Below are positions 51,124 through 58,161 of a stretch of 64,000 nucleotides of DNA, one piece after another. Under the pieces are notes generated by a model that ran no database searches, was not told the origin of the DNA, and was given only the letters and a program-made list of their open reading frames with translations. Each line of letters starts with the position of its first letter. The first letter of the stretch is position 1. The DNA is from a virus: positions 62,001 to 126,000 of IMG/VR virus record IMGVR_UViG_3300033049_000066. The stretch is one strand, 5' to 3'. Position numbers and translations under genes: made by a program.

Positions 51124-51807
51124 ATGAGTTTCAATAAAATAAAAACAAATCCAGAGCTGGGGCACGAAATTGCTAAGCATCTTGAAAAAATAGGTGTACA
51201 AACACCAATGAAAGACAACGGTCTAGATCGGACAACAAAAATTGATATTATTACACAAAAAATGACCGATATTATGACAACGTTAGGGCTTGATCTAACC
51301 GATGACAGCTTAATGGATACACCAAAACGTGTGGCAAAAATGTACGTTAACGAAATATTTTGGGGGCTAGATGCAGACGCATTTCCAAAATGTACCGCGG
51401 TAGAAAACAAAATGAATTACGATGCTATGGTTGTAGAACGTAACATTAATGTTCAGTCAAATTGCGAACATCACTTTGTTGTAATTGATGGTTTCGCAAC
51501 CGTCGCGTACATTCCGGGAAAAACTGTAATTGGTCTTAGTAAGATTAATCGTGTAGTTGAATACTTCGCGAAGCGACCACAAATACAAGAACGACTAACG
51601 GCGCAAATTTATTATGCACTAGCGTATATACTAAACACAGAAGATGTTGGTGTTATTATTGACGCCCAGCATTTTTGTGTAAAATCAAGGGGCGTCGAAG
51701 ATGTAGGTAGTAGCACCGTCACTAGTAAATTAGGTGGCGCATTTAAAAACGATCCAGCAACTAGAGCTGAATTCCTTGCAATTTTTAACAACAACGGTAA
51801 TCATTAA
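51124..51807 (+). CDS. folE: GTP cyclohydrolase I
   Basis: 227 residues. DTPKRVAKMYVNEIFWG, then the zinc/active-site motif SNCEHHFVVIDG, VIGLSKINRVVEYFAKRPQ, QERLTAQI and AQHFCVKSRGV are all as in FolE. It makes 7,8-dihydroneopterin triphosphate from GTP, the first step toward 7-deazaguanines (and folate). The N-terminal 60 residues are longer than in the minimal enzyme. It is followed two bases later by a small gene. Transcription starts at an apparently repressible promoter. Confidence 0.95.
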   Translation: MSFNKIKTNPELGHEIAKHLEKIGVQTPMKDNGLDRTTKIDIITQKMTDIMTTLGLDLTDDSLMDTPKRVAKMYVNEIFWGLDADAFPKCTAVENKMNYDAMVVERNINVQSNCEHHFVVIDGFATVAYIPGKTVIGLSKINRVVEYFAKRPQIQERLTAQIYYALAYILNTEDVGVIIDAQHFCVKSRGVEDVGSSTVTSKLGGAFKNDPATRAEFLAIFNNNGNH

Positions 51808-51809
51808 TT

Positions 51810-52142
51810 ATGATATTTTTTAAAAAACTATTAGCTAGGTGGGCGGCGGAAGGAACGCAAGCATACGAATACAACGGAGAACCGTTGTATACCTCGGCGA
51901 CATCCGCAGCTAATGCTAAGCGGCCATACAACGGTGAATCACGTGGAGAGGAATTTAAGAATCCAATGAACATTACATTGTACAACGCAATGGGCGGGCG
52001 AATTATTAAATTTCATAGTTACAATCGCAAGTTGGAGCAATCGCAAGAAACCACGTACATCGTTCCGAGTGATGAAGATTTTGAAAGTGCGCTAGGACAG
52101 TTTATTACGATTGAAGCAATGAAGCACACTAACAATGAGTAA
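51810..52142 (+). CDS. hypothetical protein
   Basis: 110 residues. The basic, aromatic N-terminus (MIFFKKLLARWAAEG) may associate with membrane. The rest includes YNGEPLYTSATSAANAKRPY and ITLYNAMGGRIIKFHSYNRK, then an acidic end. It starts two bases after folE and overlaps the next gene. Not recognised. Confidence 0.58.
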   Translation: MIFFKKLLARWAAEGTQAYEYNGEPLYTSATSAANAKRPYNGESRGEEFKNPMNITLYNAMGGRIIKFHSYNRKLEQSQETTYIVPSDEDFESALGQFITIEAMKHTNNE

Positions 52143-52464
52143 TTCATCTGACTTACATAATTTATATAATTTACCGGATGATCAATTTTTATGGCCGACG
52201 GGCAAGCCGGTTGTGGGCAGCACCGTACAGGTTACTACACAGAACGGGACTATCCCCGTCTACGATCGTGGGCTAGTTGTCAAAGATGCAGACGGAAACG
52301 ACGTTGATGTTGGTGAGTTTATAACCTCGGTCAATAAACGTTTATGTATAATACAACCAAGTCTTGAAGCGCACGAGAAATATCCGGCGTTGAAGGATGC
52401 GTATGATCAATATAAAATGTTAGAAAAATTGCTAATGGAAGGTGATAATGCTAACAAAGATTAA
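52135..52464 (+). CDS. small protein ending in the 'PALkDaydqY' helical module
   Basis: 109 residues. The N-terminal part (QFLWPTGKPVVGSTVQVTTQ, VYDRGLVVKDADGNDVDVG) is beta-rich. The C-terminal helix HEKYPALKDAYDQYKMLEKL is the same module found in genes 42235-42900 and 47776-48574. It overlaps both neighbours. Function unknown. Confidence 0.62.
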   Translation: MSNSSDLHNLYNLPDDQFLWPTGKPVVGSTVQVTTQNGTIPVYDRGLVVKDADGNDVDVGEFITSVNKRLCIIQPSLEAHEKYPALKDAYDQYKMLEKLLMEGDNANKD

Positions 52465-52657
52465 AATTTTCGTGCAATGTAAATTGTTCGGCCTGCACGA
52501 TTGGACCTGTGCTAGAGAACAAGGCATTCCCGCCACCCAGGATCAGATCTCCGGCGGAGTTCAAGGTTTTACTAATTATGCGAAACTGTATTGTAAGGAT
52601 TGCGGTACGATTAGCAGGCTGTCACAAAGACAGATTGATGATGTCTTTAAACGTTAA
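52448..52657 (+). CDS. small protein with possible zinc-binding cysteines
   Basis: 69 residues from ATG 52448 (GGAAGG upstream). IFVQCKLFGLHDWTC and KLYCKDCG provide four cysteines in two pairs, a zinc-ribbon-like arrangement. The C-terminus is charged (SQRQIDDVFKR). Its TAA stop lies one base before the tRNA, so the tRNA may be processed from this transcript. Confidence 0.6.
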   Translation: MLTKIKIFVQCKLFGLHDWTCAREQGIPATQDQISGGVQGFTNYAKLYCKDCGTISRLSQRQIDDVFKR

Positions 52658-52658
52658 A

Positions 52659-52732
52659 GTCTGCGTAGCTAAGAGGCCTAGCAAGGGATTTTAAATCTCT
52701 GCACGTGGGTTCGACCCCCACCGCAGGCACCA
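52659..52732 (+). tRNA. tRNA with anticodon UUA (putative ochre suppressor), CCA encoded
   Basis: 74 bases forming a full class I cloverleaf: acceptor 52659-52665 with 52722-52728 (7 bp, one G-U), D stem GCTA/TAGC, anticodon stem AGGGA/TCTCT with loop TTTTAAA, 4-base variable region, perfect T stem GTGGG/CCCAC with loop TTCGACC, discriminator A and CCA at 52730-52732. The five-bp anticodon stem places UUA at 34-36, which reads UAA. It lacks the long variable arm of tRNA-Leu. Shifting the loop to read UUU (Lys) or UAA (Leu) breaks two stem pairs. Confidence 0.85.
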
Positions 52733-52779
52733 AATATTATACTAACATTAATCACTCATTAATCACTTCAGGAACTACA

Positions 52780-53484
52780 ATGAATCAAGATATTAAAGAA
52801 CAATTTTTGCGTGATACTAAAAATCACACCATGGAGGTCCTGCACGAAGATGGACTGTATCGTCACCTAAGATTTACAAAAGGTGGCTCACAGTGCTATC
52901 GCTTCGACATCCATACCTGGCCTGGATTTTTATGTATTTGTCAAGACATGGGAACTTACGTTTTTAGTCGCACACCCGACATGTTTGATTTCTTCCGGCT
53001 GAAGGACAATGACTGGAGCAAAAAGCATATTATCAACACGGGGTACTGGGCAGAAAAGTTACAAGCGGTAGATCGTGACTCGGCGCGAGGTGATGGTAGC
53101 GGCGCGACGGAATTCTCGCAAGAAAAATTTGCCGAGCACGTAAAGGAAGAATATGACAATTTCTGCGAAGGGCTAGCGGACCATGATGAAGACGAACTTA
53201 CAGAAGCGTTTGACGATGACCGCTCGATGAAATCACAGCTTGCGGAATTGTGGGAATGTCTTGAATCGGAGGTGATTGCGCAGTCTTACGATGGGCAACT
53301 TAGAGCGTATGATGCGGCGATGGGATTTGAGTGGCAAGACGATAACGGCAACCTCGCGTTCGACATGCATGACTTTTGGGATCATAACTGCACGGAATAT
53401 ACATTTCACTTTATTTGGTTGCTACACGCAATCGTGTACGGAATTGGGGAATACGATAAACTGAATTTAGTAAATGATACCTAA
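52780..53484 (+). CDS. conserved phage hypothetical protein
   Basis: 234 residues from ATG 52780; an upstream in-frame start would lie inside the tRNA. LYRHLRFTKGGSQCYRFDI, then TWPGFLCICQDMGTYVFSR and MFDFFR are the hallmarks of a family present in many tailed phages, never characterised to my knowledge. The C-terminal part is acidic with FHFIWLLHAIVYGIGEYDKL. It overlaps the next gene by 11 bases. Confidence 0.72.
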   Translation: MNQDIKEQFLRDTKNHTMEVLHEDGLYRHLRFTKGGSQCYRFDIHTWPGFLCICQDMGTYVFSRTPDMFDFFRLKDNDWSKKHIINTGYWAEKLQAVDRDSARGDGSGATEFSQEKFAEHVKEEYDNFCEGLADHDEDELTEAFDDDRSMKSQLAELWECLESEVIAQSYDGQLRAYDAAMGFEWQDDNGNLAFDMHDFWDHNCTEYTFHFIWLLHAIVYGIGEYDKLNLVNDT

Positions 53485-53656
53485 TTCCAAATTTTCAAAT
53501 TATGAAGTATTCGTACAAGAGGTAATAATTAAATTCATTACCGAATGCGATGATCCAACTGAAATACGATGTATTGCTGAATTTTACAGAGTTGATTTAG
53601 ATCAATTTAAGATTGATCATTATGAAGAAATACTATTTGCGTTATTGAAGAAATGA
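53474..53656 (+). CDS. hypothetical small protein
   Basis: 60 residues, helical and acidic (VFVQEVIIKFITECDDPTEI; YEEILFALLKK). It starts inside the end of the preceding gene. The stop region overlaps the queD promoter. Function unknown. Confidence 0.55.
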   Translation: MIPNSKFSNYEVFVQEVIIKFITECDDPTEIRCIAEFYRVDLDQFKIDHYEEILFALLKK

Positions 53657-53665
53657 TGTTATAAT
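53637..53665 (+). promoter_or_regulatory. sigma70-type promoter for queD
   Basis: TTGCGT 53637-53642, 17 bases, TATAAT 53660-53665; TTAGGAG precedes ATG 53700. Confidence 0.6.
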
Positions 53666-53699
53666 ACAGTATGCGTAAACAAATTATTAGGAGTATTAT

Positions 53700-54293
53700 A
53701 TGAAGTGGACAATAGATAAAAGTTTTGACTGGTGCTATGGTCACCGCGTACATAATCAGTCGTTGAATGCAGATTTCACCGGCGCGGACGGTGCCTGCCT
53801 CGCATGTAGACATTTACACGGTCATCAAGGACAGCTTAAGGTTATGCTAGAGGGCGATGAACTAATCCGTGGAATGGTCACGGATTTTAAACATCTGGGC
53901 TGGATGAAAACGTTCATAGACGATGTCTTAGATCATAAGTTCATCATGGACATCAATGATCCTCTGTTACCACACGAGGTACCGGATTACTACGGAAATG
54001 CGATTGCGACTAGCGACAGTCACATTGCAGCAGGCGGGCTGCTGCTGAGTAGATGTACAGAATATCCCGAGGGGTACTGGACGCCACGCTTAGATTTGCT
54101 ACCATCCGACACGATACAGGCCGTCCGTGAAAAATATGAAGGCATTATATTCGTTGATTTCGTACCGACCTCAGAGAACTTGGCAGCGTGGTTGCTTGGC
54201 ATAGCACAGAAAAAGATGAAGGAACTAGATGTTAAGGTGGTAGCCGTAGAATTTTGGGAGACCCCAAAGAGCCATTGCAGGGTGGAAATATAA
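53700..54293 (+). CDS. queD: 6-carboxytetrahydropterin synthase QueD
   Basis: 197 residues. Zinc ligands and catalytic residues are visible: GHRVHNQ, CLACRHLHGHQGQLKV (catalytic Cys, then HxH), MVTDFKHLGWM, VLDHKFIMDIND (catalytic Asp-His) and a final VEFWETPKSHCRV. QueD turns FolE product into 6-carboxytetrahydropterin, the second step of 7-deazaguanine synthesis. A ~25-residue insertion before LDH and an insert after (DSHIAAGG) make it longer than bacterial QueD. Confidence 0.92.
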   Translation: MKWTIDKSFDWCYGHRVHNQSLNADFTGADGACLACRHLHGHQGQLKVMLEGDELIRGMVTDFKHLGWMKTFIDDVLDHKFIMDINDPLLPHEVPDYYGNAIATSDSHIAAGGLLLSRCTEYPEGYWTPRLDLLPSDTIQAVREKYEGIIFVDFVPTSENLAAWLLGIAQKKMKELDVKVVAVEFWETPKSHCRVEI

Positions 54294-54303
54294 TCCATAT
54301 CAG

Positions 54304-54311
54304 ACTAAATA
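54304..54311 (+). promoter_or_regulatory. late promoter (ACTAAATA)
   Basis: ACTAAATA 17 bases before ATG 54329, with TAGGAGAG between; it would express the two membrane/secreted genes late. Confidence 0.5.
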
Positions 54312-54328
54312 CTTGATAGGAGAGTATA

Positions 54329-54688
54329 ATGTTTGATCGTTACACGAAAAATTTCAGAGAAAAACCATTTGCGACTATAAGCGGTACTGTCGCATTTGCG
54401 GTCGGCGTAGTTGGATTAATTACAGCTGGCAATCAAGCTGCGGAACATGTTGGTGAATACTTTGTTTCGGCGGCAGAATTAGAGATCGCCAAGACAGAAG
54501 TGATCAGCGTTATACGCAAGGAAGCAATTATAACAAGAAATGTAATTGTTGGAGAAATTTTAGTGCGAAAGTCTGAATTGCAACGTGAACTTGAAGATAC
54601 AAAAGATGCCGGGCGTATCAGCTCAATCTTAGAAGATATCACGGTGCTGAACCACCGACTAAATAAGATAAGAGGAATAGATGAATGA
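54329..54688 (+). CDS. membrane protein with coiled-coil tail
   Basis: 119 residues. One transmembrane helix (about 17-37: ATISGTVAFAVGVVGLITAG) is followed by a long charged coiled coil (about 48-115). The positive N-terminus suggests the N-terminus stays in the cytoplasm and the coiled coil extends into the periplasm. The next gene, a secreted protein, overlaps by ATGA. The pair looks like an inner-membrane/periplasm two-component set such as spanins, but the second protein lacks a lipobox. Confidence 0.65.
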   Translation: MFDRYTKNFREKPFATISGTVAFAVGVVGLITAGNQAAEHVGEYFVSAAELEIAKTEVISVIRKEAIITRNVIVGEILVRKSELQRELEDTKDAGRISSILEDITVLNHRLNKIRGIDE

Positions 54689-54960
54689 AGTACATTATAC
54701 TCGCAACATTATTATTTATTAGCGCAGCCCAAGCTGGCGGTTATAAAAATCAATCTATTCAGCAAGAGCTTCGGAGTACTCCTGAAATGTCAGCTCGATG
54801 CAACGCAAATATTAATTACTTCGAGCGAAAAGTTTTTAAGTACAGCACAAAAGTTCATATTGGAACCGGAGAAAAAATAAAACTCCGGTACTACAGAGAT
54901 GAACTAGAATCATGGATAGATTACTGCGTCAATGATGCGGCAGATCCAGACTTTCAATAA
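54685..54960 (+). CDS. secreted periplasmic small protein
   Basis: 91 residues. Sec signal peptide MKYIILATLLFISAAQA (cleavage before GGYKN). The mature part has two cysteines (SARCNANINYF and WIDYCVND) that could form a disulfide. No lipobox or enzymatic motif. It overlaps the membrane protein gene before it, so they may act together in lysis or superinfection exclusion. Confidence 0.65.
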   Translation: MKYIILATLLFISAAQAGGYKNQSIQQELRSTPEMSARCNANINYFERKVFKYSTKVHIGTGEKIKLRYYRDELESWIDYCVNDAADPDFQ

Positions 54961-55052
54961 ATTAACTATAGTCCACAAAGAATATCCACAGTAACAACTA
55001 CTTAGAATGAATTATTAACATTCATTACGGCTCATTGATTTAAAAATAGAGG

Positions 55053-55081
55053 TTGACAGAACTAATATAATATCGTATAAT
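55053..55081 (+). promoter_or_regulatory. consensus sigma70 promoter for the phosphoribosyltransferase-queE unit
   Basis: Perfect TTGACA 55053-55058 and TATAAT 55076-55081 with 17 bases between. Just upstream, CTCATTGATTTA is a relic of the repeated promoter cassette. Confidence 0.88.
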
Positions 55082-55102
55082 ATAACCATAGGAGAATTTT
55101 TA

Positions 55103-55624
55103 ATGAATAAAACTTATTTAAATTACAATGACGTGGAAGCGCATTGTCTAGAAATCGCACAAAATATTTCGCGTGACGATTGGCACCCGGATTATATCAT
55201 CGGCTTGACCCGTGGTGGGCTGCTACCGGCAACGCTGCTAAGTCATCGACTAAACGTGCCGATGTCCTCACTGGATGTAAGTTTGCGTGATGGCGGCATG
55301 GAATCGTGTAGTAATTGCTGGATGGCCGAAGACGCGTTCAATGGAAAAAATTTACTAATTGTCGACGATATAAATGATACAGGTGCGACACTACAGTGGA
55401 TTGTAGATGACTGGATGTCGAGCAATTTGCCCAACGATCCCAAATGGGGGACGATTTTTGGTGACAACGCTCGCTTCGCCACTATTGTAAATAATGCCGG
55501 TAGTGATTTTAAAAACGTTTCCTACAGTGGGCTACAAATTAATAAAGATGAAGATGATTCCTGGATTGTTTTTCCGTGGGAGGAGTGGCAGCCAGCAATA
55601 GGAGAGAAAGATGGCGAAGATTAA
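55103..55624 (+). CDS. phosphoribosyltransferase (Gpt/Hpt-like)
   Basis: 173 residues. The PRPP-binding motif is LLIVDDINDTGAT (about 89-101). The flexible loop and N-terminal GLTRGGLLPATLLSHRL match xanthine-guanine phosphoribosyltransferases. It would convert a purine base plus PRPP to a nucleotide in the cytoplasm. It is directly upstream of and overlapping queE, so it may handle a 7-deazaguanine or guanine base. Substrate is not determinable from sequence. Confidence 0.85.
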   Translation: MNKTYLNYNDVEAHCLEIAQNISRDDWHPDYIIGLTRGGLLPATLLSHRLNVPMSSLDVSLRDGGMESCSNCWMAEDAFNGKNLLIVDDINDTGATLQWIVDDWMSSNLPNDPKWGTIFGDNARFATIVNNAGSDFKNVSYSGLQINKDEDDSWIVFPWEEWQPAIGEKDGED

Positions 55625-56489
55625 AGTAGCAGAGGTGTTTCATAGCCTCCAGGGTGAAGGATTACACACCGGCATACCGTCAGTTTTCGTAAGGACATTC
55701 GGATGCAATTTTCAATGTGCTGGATTTGGTATGCCGCCAGGTAAGAAAACAACTGAGCCGGATGAAATTGCTGCGAACTTTTTAAAAGAAAACCCAAGCA
55801 CGACATATACTGGCCTTCCACTTGCTTTGACTGGGTGTGACAGCTATGCAAGCTGGCACCCAAAGTTTAAATCACTTAGCCCGGTACAGGCAGTTACAGA
55901 AATTGTCACCAGGATGGAAGATACACGCAAAGAAGATAGTGGCATGCGGTACAACAACGGCAGTACGCATCTTGTCATAACTGGTGGTGAACCGCTACTG
56001 GGTTGGCAGAGAGCATATCCTGAATTATTTGATGAGGTAGCCAACAAAGGCTATCGTCACATAACCTTTGAGACCAACGGAACACAGAAAATCACAGATA
56101 AATTTGCAGATTATTTACTGCTGCGACAGATTAAAAAAACAAAGGATGAGAACACAATCACGTTCAGTGTTAGTCCCAAGTTGTCGTGCTCCGGCGAACT
56201 ACAAGAAGAAGCACTACGGCCTGAAATTGTAGCAAGCTATCAAAAATTTGGTACAGTGTACTTAAAATTTGTAGTCGCAAGCAATGATGACATGGCTGAT
56301 GTTGTAACTTTTGTAAATGCCTATAAGGAAGCTGGTTGGGATGGTGAAGTTTATCTTATGCCATGCGGTGGCGACACTGAATTATATAATTTAAATGCCC
56401 CTGAGGTCGCCAAGCTTGCGATGACATACGGCATGAGATACAGCGCACGGCTACAGGTTGACCTTTGGAAAAATGCCCACGGCACCTAA
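55611..56489 (+). CDS. queE: 7-carboxy-7-deazaguanine synthase QueE-like (radical SAM)
   Basis: 292 residues. VAEVFHSLQGEGLHTGIPSV is the QueE opening. The radical-SAM cysteines are C32 and C36 (FGCNFQCAGFG), but the third Cys expected at C39 is Phe, and the next cysteine is C76 in LTGCDSYASW. GGEPLLGW is the SAM-binding GGE motif. It converts 6-carboxytetrahydropterin to 7-carboxy-7-deazaguanine. This C-x3-C-x39-C spacing matches a phage variant of QueE. It lies in one unit with the phosphoribosyltransferase; QueC is not seen in the window. Confidence 0.88.
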   Translation: MAKIKVAEVFHSLQGEGLHTGIPSVFVRTFGCNFQCAGFGMPPGKKTTEPDEIAANFLKENPSTTYTGLPLALTGCDSYASWHPKFKSLSPVQAVTEIVTRMEDTRKEDSGMRYNNGSTHLVITGGEPLLGWQRAYPELFDEVANKGYRHITFETNGTQKITDKFADYLLLRQIKKTKDENTITFSVSPKLSCSGELQEEALRPEIVASYQKFGTVYLKFVVASNDDMADVVTFVNAYKEAGWDGEVYLMPCGGDTELYNLNAPEVAKLAMTYGMRYSARLQVDLWKNAHGT

Positions 56490-56707
56490 TAAAAACTTAC
56501 TACGGTGATGTTGATCTTAGAGGGGCTGAGTGGCAAGTGACACGCGCCAGGATTCCGCACAAATGTATTTTTACAGGCAGGTGGATTCTCCCAGGAGAGT
56601 TGGCAATGCGGTGTTTCCGCTATCCTGAGAGGTATGTTTTAGAAAGCCAGGTTTGCTGGGCCTCTACGGCTGAATATGTAATGCAACGACTAAGAGGAAA
56701 TGTTTAA
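56465..56707 (+). CDS. small W/C-rich protein, first of five tandem paralogues
   Basis: 80 residues if the TTG at 56465, inside the end of queE, is used; no in-frame ATG is suitably placed, so the start is uncertain. Core pattern: WQVTRARIPHKCIFTGRWIL, then the end MQRLRGN. The next four genes share W...P.KC...S...I.P.. followed by W......Y...KLKGN. Function unknown; the cysteines may bind zinc. Confidence 0.6.
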   Translation: MEKCPRHLIKTYYGDVDLRGAEWQVTRARIPHKCIFTGRWILPGELAMRCFRYPERYVLESQVCWASTAEYVMQRLRGNV

Positions 56708-56951
56708 CATGAATTGCACAGAAGACATAGCCAACGTTGTAATAAGTACAAACATATTAGCCGAGCCGAACATCACTATACAAAAGTGCCGCGTCTACAG
56801 GAAGGCTGAATGCAGTATTACAGGCGCAAAGATACCGAGATTCACTAGGGCATATAAGAAAACCACCACAATTTATATTTACGGTGATCCAATTTACTAC
56901 AGTGAATGGCTCTCAGCAAAAGGCCATACTTTCTACAACCTAACAAAATGA
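56700..56951 (+). CDS. small tandem paralogue 2
   Basis: 83 residues (start at ATG 56700, or ATG 56709 with AGAGG upstream). ITIQKCRVYRKAECSITGAK resembles the KC...S..I core of its neighbours, and YYSEWLSAKGHTFYNLT the C-terminal part. It is the most divergent member, lacking the KLKGN tail. Overlaps both neighbours. Confidence 0.6.
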   Translation: MFNMNCTEDIANVVISTNILAEPNITIQKCRVYRKAECSITGAKIPRFTRAYKKTTTIYIYGDPIYYSEWLSAKGHTFYNLTK

Positions 56952-57184
56952 TTTTGCCAGATCACATAACCAACGAGACTATACGCAGGATGAATTCGTA
57001 TGTATGGAACCGTACATTATCTATATGGCCTCGCCGTTGCAAATTATCTAAGGAATACATACCGATGTTTTCCTATGCTTATCACGGTACGCGCACGATC
57101 CTCGGGCCCGGTACCCCAGTGTACTACACGCGCTGGCTGTCAGTAGATTCGTACTTAATTCAAAAATTAAAAGGTAATCTTTGA
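56948..57184 (+). CDS. small tandem paralogue 3
   Basis: 78 residues, starting in an ATGA overlap. LSIWPRRCKLSKEYIPMFSY, then YYTRWLSVDSYLIQKLKGN. Good agreement with the family consensus. Function unknown. Confidence 0.65.
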   Translation: MILPDHITNETIRRMNSYVWNRTLSIWPRRCKLSKEYIPMFSYAYHGTRTILGPGTPVYYTRWLSVDSYLIQKLKGNL

Positions 57185-57402
57185 TGAGTCAAAAACAATG
57201 CCGCCGACTGTCGAATTACCATTGGGAGATAACCTTATTGTTTTGGCCTCGAAAATGCATGGCATCGCGTAAATGGATTCTCCCATTTACGTATGCGGTT
57301 AAAGGAACATGCACATTACAAGGTATGTGCTCAAAGATACGTATAGTTCATTGGGTAGACCCCAATGCATTTTTAATTCAAAAATTAAAAGGAAATATAT
57401 GA
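57184..57402 (+). CDS. small tandem paralogue 4
   Basis: 72 residues from ATG 57184 (a TTG one codon earlier is also in frame). LLFWPRKCMASRKWILPFTY, then HWVDPNAFLIQKLKGN. Closest to paralogue 3. Confidence 0.65.
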   Translation: MSQKQCRRLSNYHWEITLLFWPRKCMASRKWILPFTYAVKGTCTLQGMCSKIRIVHWVDPNAFLIQKLKGNI

Positions 57403-57665
57403 TGAAAAAACGACCAAAATTATGGGATGAATACGACGCAGAGGATGCACGTACTATGCCTGTACCCAACGGGCAGTGGAAATTAAAACGTACGTGGAAA
57501 TTACAAAAGTGTAAGGTAACTAGCGTGTTAATTCTTCCAAGCACTATGGCGTGGTGTAAGAGATTTCGCAACGCACAAAATGGCCTGCGACTGCCTGATG
57601 TTTGGGTAACGGAAGAGGCATATCTATTTGAAAAATTAAAAGGCTCAAAAAGATTGACAGACTAG
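57399..57665 (+). CDS. small tandem paralogue 5
   Basis: 88 residues from ATG 57399, overlapping the previous stop, with AAAAGG upstream. TWKLQKCKVTSVLILPSTMA, then VWVTEEAYLFEKLKGSK. It has a longer polar N-terminus than the others. A consensus promoter for the next gene starts within its last codons. Confidence 0.65.
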   Translation: MMKKRPKLWDEYDAEDARTMPVPNGQWKLKRTWKLQKCKVTSVLILPSTMAWCKRFRNAQNGLRLPDVWVTEEAYLFEKLKGSKRLTD

Positions 57666-57682
57666 TAGAAAAAGTTTATACT
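57654..57682 (+). promoter_or_regulatory. sigma70-type promoter for gene 57747
   Basis: TTGACA 57654-57659, 17 bases, TATACT 57677-57682; AAAGGAAT before ATG 57747. Confidence 0.8.
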
Positions 57683-57746
57683 ATATAGATAATAATTCGC
57701 TACGGTGAGAACCTTGTAACGAAGATGAACTAAAGGAATTATATAA

Positions 57747-58151
57747 ATGTTTAAAACAATAAAAGCAGCATGGCGCGTATGGCGTAGAAAAGATATTAAC
57801 GGCATCATTAAAGTTAAGAAACGCACAACAAAAGAAATTGCCGAGCATTTAGCAATGATGCAGCGACAGAAGGATGCAGCCACTGATCGTGATGAGCCGT
57901 GGGTCGGTATGCTCGACATGGACGTCGACTACAACAATTTAAACGCTGGCAGTTTTAATCTTGACTGGAATGACAAATTCATCGCGCAGCTAGCACGGGC
58001 TGGCTATGTTGGTGCGGTTGATGCAGATCTAATTGACCAATGGTTTACGGATGTTTGCAGAAACGTGGTACTAGAAACATACGAACAAGTCCAAGCAGAT
58101 CCGATAAATAGGGCAAAAGACTTGGGCAACGGCCGTCGGTCATACAAATAA
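57747..58151 (+). CDS. conserved T4-like hypothetical protein
   Basis: 134 residues. DEPWVGMLDMDVDYNNLNAG, then FNLDWNDKFIAQLARAGYVG and DQWFTDVCRNVVLETYEQV are the recognisable core of a family kept across T4-like aquatic phages. The N-terminus is basic (KAAWRVWRRK). Function unknown. Confidence 0.72.
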   Translation: MFKTIKAAWRVWRRKDINGIIKVKKRTTKEIAEHLAMMQRQKDAATDRDEPWVGMLDMDVDYNNLNAGSFNLDWNDKFIAQLARAGYVGAVDADLIDQWFTDVCRNVVLETYEQVQADPINRAKDLGNGRRSYK

Positions 58152-58161
58152 AGGAGCAACC

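Noticed and set aside
52659-52732. Reading the tRNA as tRNA-Leu(UAA) or tRNA-Lys(UUU)
   Set aside because: Both need the loop shifted by one base, which breaks two of five anticodon-stem pairs, and tRNA-Leu should have a long variable arm that is absent.
54961-55000. DnaA-box-like sequences (TATCCACAG) as a replication origin
   Set aside because: Only one imperfect match next to another weak one, with no AT-rich unwinding region or further boxes; likely chance.
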